A DNA stretch of 64,000 nucleotides, from positions 112,040,183 through 112,104,182 of the forward strand of contig OY998180.1 of assembly GCA_963921935.1 (NCBI GenBank). Direction: 5' to 3'. Shown here piece by piece: positions 57,175 to 64,000 of this stretch. Below the pieces are notes generated by a model. It made no database searches. It was given only the letters and a program-made list of their open reading frames with translations, and was not told the DNA's origin. A program made the translations under genes and the position numbers. This DNA comes from Galeruca laticollis. Taxonomy: Eukaryota > Arthropoda > Insecta > Coleoptera > Chrysomelidae. Position 1 is the stretch's first letter, and each line of letters begins with the position of its first letter.

Positions 57175-57548
57175 ATCAATATAAATGCTCAAAATGTTCT
57201 TCACCTTGTTGTGGGCAATAACACAATCTCCTATAAAACTCGTCCCGAACTATGTTTAAAGTTTGAGGTGACTACTTGATACTACCTCTTATTCCAATTC
57301 ATTTATTGGGGAAGATATCGTTTAAGTAAGTTCTCACCACTGAAGCATAATGGGGTGTTTGCCCGTCCTGCTGGAACCATACATTTTCATTCAATAGGCT
57401 CGGATCTATTGGGATATAAGTTGTTCAACGCAGTAACAACTTCGTCTCTAATCATGTTCAAATACTTTTCCGTTATCAAATTTCGATCTATAAATATAGG
57501 ATCACCTATGATATCTGCCCAAATGTTCATCTTTTGAGTATAGTGAGT
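57175..57548 (-). pseudogene. rosa-like mariner transposase remnant
   Basis: Minus-strand reading gives THYTQKMNIWADIIGDPIFI, a Gly-rich strand found after the first aspartate, then EKYLNMIRDEVVTALNNLYPN. VWFQQDGQTPHYAS with the second catalytic aspartate and VRTYLNDIFPN follow. After GIRGS the third-aspartate block (RSPD...) is missing. The frame resumes at NIVRDEFYRRLCYCP and ends FEHLY with a stop at 57175. A stop (TAG) falls near NRSEPIE. It is related to the transposases at 7428 and 10281. The N-terminal half would lie beyond 57548, where a Gypsy LTR begins, so the LTR element probably inserted here. Confidence 0.82.
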
Positions 57549-57664
57549 GTAATGGTGTTGATTTGTTATTTTGTGTTATGACATTGACAGTTGTCACTTC
57601 ACTCCTCGTGTCCGTTGTCAAGTGCTAACTTGGCAGTGTTGCCTCAACAGCCAGCATCCTGACA
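57549..57664 (-). repeat. 3' LTR remnant of the Gypsy element (internally deleted)
   Basis: On the minus strand it opens with TGTCAGGATGC right after a polypurine tract (AAAGAAAGGAGA, 57665-57676) and closes with AACAAATCAACACCATTACA. The closing 25 bp recur at 61496-61520 next to the primer-binding site, as expected of LTR ends. At only 116 bp it is too short and is probably internally deleted. Confidence 0.6.
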
Positions 57665-57674
57665 TCTCCTTTCT

Positions 57675-60600
57675 TTACAGGTTCAATCTTTCGGGCGGTT
57701 TAACAGCTCTCCGTGATTTGGTGACTATATGCCTGGAGCTTATAAAAGAGTTATCTCTGCTTAAATTTGCATTACTACAATTAGAGTCTGCATTTGAATT
57801 TTCTGTTTCACTAGTCTCATCTAAATTAGTAGGAACTGATATAACCGACATATCTGAGTTAGATTCAGAGTTACTAAGACTTTTATTTATTTCTGTTGAA
57901 GTTTCACTTGAGATATCGTTTTCAGAATAAAAACTAGTGTTTTCTGAATCCAACTCTGAATTGCTGCTTAAATCTATATCTCTTTTTCCTGAACCACTTT
58001 TTTCGTCTTTCACTACGTTTTGTTTTTCACGAACAAATGTATTACCCAACATTTCACAGGTAGTATCTTCTGTATCACTATTCTCTATTTCTACATAATG
58101 CTTGGCTACCGGTTTACAGATTTTTGTTTTATGGTTAGTTGGACTTTGGTAGTGTCAAATTTCTTTCTGACTTTGTGCTGTATTAATGTTATTTTCACTT
58201 ACTACTTTTATGAACTTTCTATTTCTAATAAGTTCACTACCATTATCCAGCCTAACTTTGTATGTCCTATCTCTAATCTTATCAACTACTTTACCGGGGT
58301 TTCAACAACTTCCTGGGTTTACTTGTACATATACTTTTACATTTATTTTAACTTCAGGAAGTGGATTGACACCTTTATTATAGTATTTTTGTTGTGTAAA
58401 TTGATTTCTCTTTATTGTTTGATTCAAATTTTTTACAACTTTTGGTTTATATGTTCTTTCTGTTCCTATAATATTTGTCCTAATTTTTCTTGACATTAAT
58501 ATTTCAGTTGGAGAGTTTCTTCCATATACACATGAATTTTTGTAGTTTAAAATTGCTAAATACATATTTTTGCCATTTTCAATACATTTCTTAATTATAT
58601 TTTTTATTGTTTGTATGTGTCTTTGTGCTGGCCCATTGCTTTGTGCATAAGTGGGCGACATTTCGTTATTTATCCCTGGCTAGAAAATAGGGTCTTTAAT
58701 TAGGCTTATTGACGTATTTATTCCTAAATGACTGTAGTGAATACGGTCAAGCATTTCCTTTCTCATAGTTTTAGGTATTACTATTGCTTGCCCTTTGAAA
58801 ATAAGATCATTAATTGTGCTCAACTCACTTTTATAAGGCGTATACATTTTCATGTTCTGATTTAACTTTTTATTATTATTTGGCCATCCCTCTAGAATAA
58901 TTTGTTTTAGCTGTTGAAGTTCAACATCTTTTTGGGTTTCATTTTTTAATAATTGAATTTTGTCTGGTATCGCATTTATATTATATTGAATTAAATACAC
59001 ATGTGCTTCTATTTCTTGCTCTAGTTGATTGTAGGTTTCAGGTAAGTGAGACCTTGAAAGTGCATCTGCTAATATTAAATCATTGGCTCTCTTAAATTTA
59101 ACCTCAAAATCAAATCTTTATAAATTTAGAAGCATTCTTTGTAACCTAGCGGGACATTGATTTATGGGTTTTTTGAATATTGCCAAGAGCGGTTGATGGT
59201 CTGTTTCGACAAGTACTTTTTTACCATAGACAAATTCATAAAATTTGCACAGACCAAAACAGATAGCCAACAGCTCTTTCTCTATTTGAGCATAATTGAC
59301 TTGAGTATCTGTTAACGACTTAGATGCATACGCACACGGCAAATTATTTTGTAATAAAGTTGCACCTAGACCACTTTTTGAACTGTCTACTGAAATTATT
59401 ATTTGTTTGTTAACATAAAAGAACTGAAGGACTGGACTTGAGGTGAACAATTTTTTTTATTTTATCAAAAGCTTTCTGTTGCTCTTCTAGCCAACAGAAT
59501 TCAACATCTTTTCTTAATAGATTACGTAATGGACTCATCTTACTTGAAACATTTTTGATATATTTACTCACATAGGTTAAGATTCCTTAAAATTCTCTGA
59601 ACATCTTTTCTATTTTTGGGTGTGGGCATGTCCAAGATTGCCCTAATTCTCTCTTTCGTGGGTGATAAACCGTTTTTTGATATAACTTGACCCATATATG
59701 TAAGACTTGGTTTTGCAAATTTACATTTACTTAAGTTAAAACTAACATTATTTTCTCTTGCGTCCCCAAATTATTATATCATCAATGTAAATTTCAGCAC
59801 CTGCTCTTTTAAATATATTTTGAAACCGTTCCTGAAATACTTCAGGTGATGATTTTAAACCATAAGGAAGGCGTAAAAATTTATATCTTCCAAAAGGAGT
59901 ACCAAAACTACATAAATTTCAGCTAGGTTTATCCAGACAAATCTGATAAAATCCCTGAGTTGTATCTAATGTACTAAACATGACTGCTCCTGACATTTTG
60001 CATGTTATATGTTCTAATGTTGGTATTTGTAAATATTCTCTTTTTATTACCTGATTTAAATCTTTTGGATATAAGCATATCCTCAATTTTCCGTTTGGCT
60101 TTTTAACTAATACTAGTGGATTTAGCCAATCGCATGCACCTTGACGTTTTTCTATTATTTTCATACTCTCCATTTCCTGTAAAGTGTTTTTCAATTCACT
60201 TAATAAAGGTATGGGTACTTTTCTTTCTAATTGGATGTTTACTTTTATTCAAACACCCAACTCCTGCAAATACATATTTATATTTATTTATTAAATTATT
60301 AAATTCAACCTTAAATATGTATTTAGACCTAAGATACATTTTGTGTTATATTTTACTATATGAAACTCTAGATCATATTCATTTTTATTTTTCTGCCAAA
60401 TCAATTTACACAACCCTACCACGTTTAAGCAAACTCCTGTATAGGAAGTTAAGTTAGCATTTGTTTCATTCATCTTTCTTTCATTTAGCTTGAGCATTCT
60501 AAAAACATTGAATGGTAGTGTATTTACCATGGCCCCTGTATCGACCTTAAAATCTATATCTTTATTGTTAATAGTTAGTATAATTAACCACTCATTTTTA

Positions 60601-61471
60601 GTTATATTGCTTACATTATTGAGGTTTATGCTACCTATAAAAAAGTCTTTATTTACATTGTTTTCAAAAACTACCTCATTTACTTAATCTTCTTGTATTT
60701 CATTCACATGTACCTTTTTTTTGTAACAACATTTAGCCAAATGATTTTTTAATTTTCATAATTTACATACCTGTCCATATACTGGGAATTTATTCAATTG
60801 ATGTGAACCTCCTCATCTAGTACAACATTTAATCACCTTATTGTTGTATGTCTTGTGTGGTTTTTTAAAAACTTCGACTTTTCTTACTTCATCTATCTGG
60901 GTCAGTTGTTGATTTTGTATTGCTTCACCTTGCCTTTTAGCTGCCTCGATTATGTAACAGGTTTGCACAGCCTCTTCTAATGTTAATTTGTCTTCTTTAT
61001 CTTCCTGGAGGTGTTTCTCTCTGATAGTGCTATTGTTTACCCCGCATATCAAAATGGACTTAATGAGACTTTCTTGCAGTACTCCTAACTTACATCTAAC
61101 TGCCTTTTTTTTCAATGCTGTAACGAAATTTTCTAGACTTTGGCCCTCTTCTTGCTTATACAAAAAAAATCGATATCTCTCGTATGCGACATTTTCCTTG
61201 GGTAAGAAATGGGTCTCGAATTTTTCTAGTAATTTATCTGATTTGTTTTTGTCTTCTTCCTCTATTTGAGATGTATCAATTATGCACATTATGTGGTTTC
61301 AGATTTTTTATTTATCTCGGTGGCTAATAGAAAATTTTCAAACCTGGCACGCCATAGTCTCCAATTTTCCGCAATATTACCATCCATTACGATGTGACTA
61401 ATTCCTCTGTTGTCGGACATTGCCCTTTTTAATTTTTCTAAATTGCTTTGTAATATTACTAATCTCACCAA
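57675..61471 (-). pseudogene. Ty3/Gypsy retrotransposon gag-pol
   Basis: Gag starts around 61471 (NWRLWRARFENFLLAT; capsid-like ENFVTALKKKA and LESLIKSILICGV) and continues 61289-60813; degenerate CCHC knuckles follow to about 60700. Protease: VDTGAMVNTLPF (D-T-G, about 60545). RT: PLVLVKKPNGKLRICL, FSTLDTTQGFYQICLD (first aspartate, about 59960) and YIDDIIIWG (catalytic box, about 59780). RNase H: ISVDSSKSGLGATLL, IEKELLAI and VETDHQPLLAIF (59450-59118). The integrase H2C2 finger begins at IHYSHLGINTS (58730) but breaks at 58670. There the frame jumps from PIF*PGINNE straight to MSPTYAQSNG, deleting the core with two catalytic residues. The tail continues to a serine-rich end, RAVKPPERLNL (57678). 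Stops and frameshifts occur at about 61290, 60700, 59900, 59500 and 58670. Confidence 0.92.
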
Positions 61472-61481
61472 AGTTATACTC

Positions 61482-61495
61482 GGCTTCGTTGCGCC
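61482..61495 (-). promoter_or_regulatory. tRNA primer-binding site of the Gypsy element
   Basis: The minus strand reads TGGCGCAACGAAGCC directly after the LTR end CACCATTACA, the position and TGG start expected for minus-strand priming in Ty3/Gypsy elements. Gag begins just downstream. Confidence 0.65.
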
Positions 61496-62018
61496 ATGTA
61501 ATGGTGTTGATTTGTTATTTTATTTATTTATGGTTTTGATGGATAGTAATCAAGATGAATCTGGATTTTTATCTCGTTTATTTATTAACAACCCACTATG
61601 CAAATAAATATTACAGTTATGTTAATTCAACATTACATTGTGATAATGTTCTTTTTTTTTCCTCTTGTTTTCATCACATGCACATCTATACAACCGCTTA
61701 TGCCCAGCTTGTGGCTGTTAACTTTTGTGATGTTTCAACTTAACTTCTCAGCGATGTTAAAGCGCTGCATTTTTACATTACTGAGATGTTACTAGAACTT
61801 CTTCAAAAGGAAGTCTTTATAACGAACTGAAAACAACATTTCTGTTACATTCTGAAATGCCTTTTAACATCTTGTCGATGTTAATGCAATGTCTAAAAAA
61901 TAACATCTTATCAATGATCTCTTAGATGTTGTATGGACATTACTTAAACCTCTAAATAATGTACCTCAAACATTCTAGATGACACCCTATAGATGTTTCT
62001 GTGCCTAATCAGCAAATA
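61496..62018 (-). mobile_element. 5' LTR end of the Gypsy element and degenerate flank
   Basis: The first 25 bp match the 3' LTR end. Beyond that no match to the 3' LTR start (TGTCAGGATGC) was found, so the LTR boundary is unknown. From about 61740 to 62000 the sequence repeatedly shows ACATCT/AGATGTT and GATGTTA phrases in both directions, a short degenerate repeat. Confidence 0.35.
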
Positions 62019-62997
62019 CAGGGTGAACAACTAAGAACGCCGGCTGTCGGCCATATTTTAAAAAATAGTCTTGGTACAACTTTAAAAAAGTACCTTCAGG
62101 AAAATGACCCTGAAAAATCGCTGGAAAATATGTTTGAGTTCCTAAAATATCTGCTATGGGGTGGAATGAACACTTAAAAACATAATACTGTGATTATCTC
62201 CAAAAAAGACACACTAAAGGTATCCTAGAAATACAATTTTTGATATATTGATGAGATTGTGAAAAAATGTAGCTAGGGACTTTTTGTCCTTATTCTTCAA
62301 GTAAGGGGTGGGGAAGGTTCAACCTAAAAAACAAATGTTGTAACACTTTTTTGTTTTTTAATCGATATCAATGGAGTTTTTTCTCTTTAATAAGATATGC
62401 TTTACAAAAATAACAAATTTGTCAACGCTATGTGAAAAGTCGACAATTTTCCCATTTTCTCGGAAATTTCAAATGTAATGAGGCATTTTTTAAATTCTGA
62501 TGAAAAGGGCTTAAAAAATAGGAATCTAATCTAAGATATAAGATTTACGATATCAGATATAAAAATTTACATTTGAAATTTCCGAGTGGATACAAAATTA
62601 TCTAATTTTGTTATCAATCTTATTAAACAGAAAAACTCTTTTAAATGCGGCTAAAATCATTAATATTGGTTGAAAAACGAAAAAGTTATACATTTGTTCA
62701 TAAGTTTGAACCTTCCCCACCCATTATTTGAAGAATAATGGCAAAAAATCTCCCTAATTAAATTTTTTCATAATCTTATCAAGATGTCAAAAATGTATTT
62801 TTAGGACACCTTTAGTATGTTTTTTAGGAGTATTATAATTTCGAGTGTTCATTCCACCCCTAGCGGATATTTTAGAGACTGCGAAATATTTTCCAGTCAT
62901 TTTTCAGGATCGCTTACCCAAAGGTAATTTTTTTGATAGTTGTACCATTATTCTTTTCTGAGATGTGGCCTACAGTCGTTCTTAGTTGTTCACCCTG
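62019..62997. mobile_element. foldback MITE with about 450-bp inverted arms
   Basis: The ends are CAGGGTGAACAACTAAGAACG on the left and its inverse on the right, flanked by TA at 62017-62018 and 62998-62999. The arms (62019 to about 62460 and about 62560 to 62997) are inverted copies throughout, including the GGTGGGGAAGGTTCAA and CATTCCACCCC blocks, with about 10-20% divergence. The centre is only about 100 bp. There is no coding capacity. CAGGGTG ends and TA duplication point to a Tc1/mariner-mobilised element. Confidence 0.93.
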
Positions 62998-62999
62998 TA

Positions 63000-63440
63000 C
63001 ATTTAAAATAAAATAACAAAAAAAGCAATACATGATTTAAAACGTTTATTCACTATTAATGAACAGTACAGTAAATTTGGAAAAAACCGATACAAAATTA
63101 ACAAAAAAATATCTTGTCCAGGAATCCAACCTAAAAAAAAATAAAGTTGTGTAAGTATATTACATAACAAGTGTGGAAAGTGGAAACTATTGAACGCATT
63201 CAGTGGAAGCAAGAAATAAAAAGGAAGTATTAATCTGTAGTTGTCATAACGTACATACTTTGAAACTGAATTAATAAAGTTTAACGGATACACATACATT
63301 ACAGCTAGTTTACAAAAAATGTATTAGAATAGTTTTTTAATAATATTAAAATTAATAAAAATTTTATACCATAAAGATGTTATTAAACATTACGTTAAAT
63401 CAACAGAAATCCAATCTGATTAAAGAAAATTCTATCGTTT
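63000..63440. other. no recognisable gene
   Basis: AT-rich; a 98-codon minus-strand frame (63003-63299) is hydrophobic and low-complexity, with no motif. Confidence 0.4.
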
Positions 63441-63444
63441 ACTT

Positions 63445-63730
63445 ACGGTTACTTTTTCTCACGCAAGAGTCGCTGTTTCGAGTGCCTCAACCATTCCATA
63501 ATGTACACTTCAAAATCCTTATCTGTGGAACATTTAAAGGTGTTCTGAACAGCAGCTAATAAAACAATTACTTTGGATCAAATTGTGCCCATGGAGATCT
63601 TTGATCGATCATCATAAACTACATCAAACTTGATTTTCAGCCAATTGACTGGTACCCATTTCCATAAGATAAATGCGGGGTTTTTCAAAGGAATAATAAC
63701 ATATTTTATTTCGAGAAGTGACTTTTCATG
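63445..63730 (-). pseudogene. unidentified conserved-looking frame with one stop
   Basis: Minus-strand reading from about 63722 gives IKYVIIPLKNPAFILWKWVP, then VNWLKIKFDVVYDDRSKIS. A TGA at about 63572 follows, then in the same frame VQNTFKCSTDKDFEVYIMEW and RHSKQRLLREKK. It ends at a TAA followed by GTAAGT, a possible splice donor. Composition is less biased than the chance frames nearby. I cannot name the family. It may be an exon of a host gene or a decayed element protein. Confidence 0.25.
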
Positions 63731-64000
63731 ATTTACCTTCTATTACATGTCTTACTCCGTTTGGCAGGTGAGTTCAGGTGTGCCATGAAAATCCATACTT
63801 CTTTTCTGTATAAAATAATATACTATTCTCATCTTGTTATTTTCATCCTGGAACATTTGTATATTAACATCGTAGAATTGTAACTTAATGAAAACTAAGC
63901 ATTATTAATACACTGTATACAAAAGAAAACTACTTATGAAGAAGAGACATGAACACATTATCAAGTTTAATGAGTTTATAATTAATTGTATCCAATTGAG
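63731..64000. other. no recognisable feature
   Basis: AT-rich edge of the window; nothing supported. Confidence 0.4.

Noticed and set aside
58020..58493. 157-codon plus-strand ORF with membrane-like stretches
   Set aside because: Antisense of the Gypsy integrase tail; its hydrophobicity comes from AT-rich complement of charged codons.

Overview
The window looks like a piece of a large, AT-rich, repeat-dense insect genome, most plausibly a beetle or a hemipteran. The evidence is the mixture of element families: R1-, jockey- and CR1-like LINEs, Penelope elements, Ty3/Gypsy elements, rosa-type mariners, Harbinger with a Myb-like partner, and Merlin. There are no operons, no bacterial-style genes and no CRISPR array. 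Almost every recognisable coding stretch belongs to a mobile element, and nearly all carry stops, frameshifts or deletions. The only credible cellular gene fragment is a CUB/LDL-receptor-A piece at 1.3-1.9 kb; an unidentified frame at 63.4-63.7 kb is a weak second candidate.

Layout. 0-1 kb: end of a Ty3/Gypsy element. 1.3-1.9 kb: CUB/LDLa fragment. 2.3-2.75 kb: 142-bp tandem repeat. 2.8-3.8 kb: truncated mariner/Tc1 element. 4.4 kb: tRNA-like sequence. 5.3-5.6 kb: a ~155-175-bp satellite that recurs at 47 kb. 5.8-6.6 kb: LINE ORF1 remnant. 7.0-8.0 kb: deletion-derivative mariner inside an AT microsatellite. 9.9-12.0 kb: almost intact mariner with 363-bp terminal inverted repeats and a DD41D triad. 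15.3-19.9 kb: Harbinger transposase (plus) and Myb-like partner (minus), separated by foreign-looking DNA. 20.1-20.8 kb: Gypsy fragment. 20.8-22.2 kb: LINE (plus). 22.2-23.8 kb: integrase tail and envelope-like fragment of an old retrovirus-like element. 24-27 kb: a second copy of the 20.8-kb LINE family (minus). 27.2-29.3 kb: jockey-type ORF1 and endonuclease. 30.4-30.8 kb: long palindrome. 30.8-33.7 kb: another LINE.

34.3-39.5 kb is a nested structure. A Penelope element on the plus strand is preceded by an inverted partial copy of its own 3' end, and a Merlin transposon sits inside its coding region with an exact 8-bp duplication. 40.4-41.5 kb: Tc1-like transposase. 42.8-43.4 kb: tandem/inverted repeat cluster. 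44.2-48.0 kb: LINE pieces, one split by the satellite array. 48-49.2 kb: a second Penelope family. 49.6-49.9 kb: Gypsy integrase tail. 51.3-56.8 kb: nearly full-length R1-clade LINE (minus) with ORF1 and ORF2. 57.2-61.5 kb: Ty3/Gypsy element (minus) inserted next to a rosa-type mariner remnant. 62.0-63.0 kb: perfectly bounded foldback MITE.

How the parts work together: within each element the parts are autonomous-style modules. These are transposase plus terminal repeats, gag-like protein plus endonuclease/reverse transcriptase, and gag-pol with primer-binding site and polypurine tract. Across the window the informative relations are nesting (Merlin in Penelope, Gypsy beside mariner, satellite in jockey LINE, mariner in microsatellite), which give a relative order of insertions. 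Calls rest on reading translations by eye; no database search was run, and family assignments below clade level are inference.
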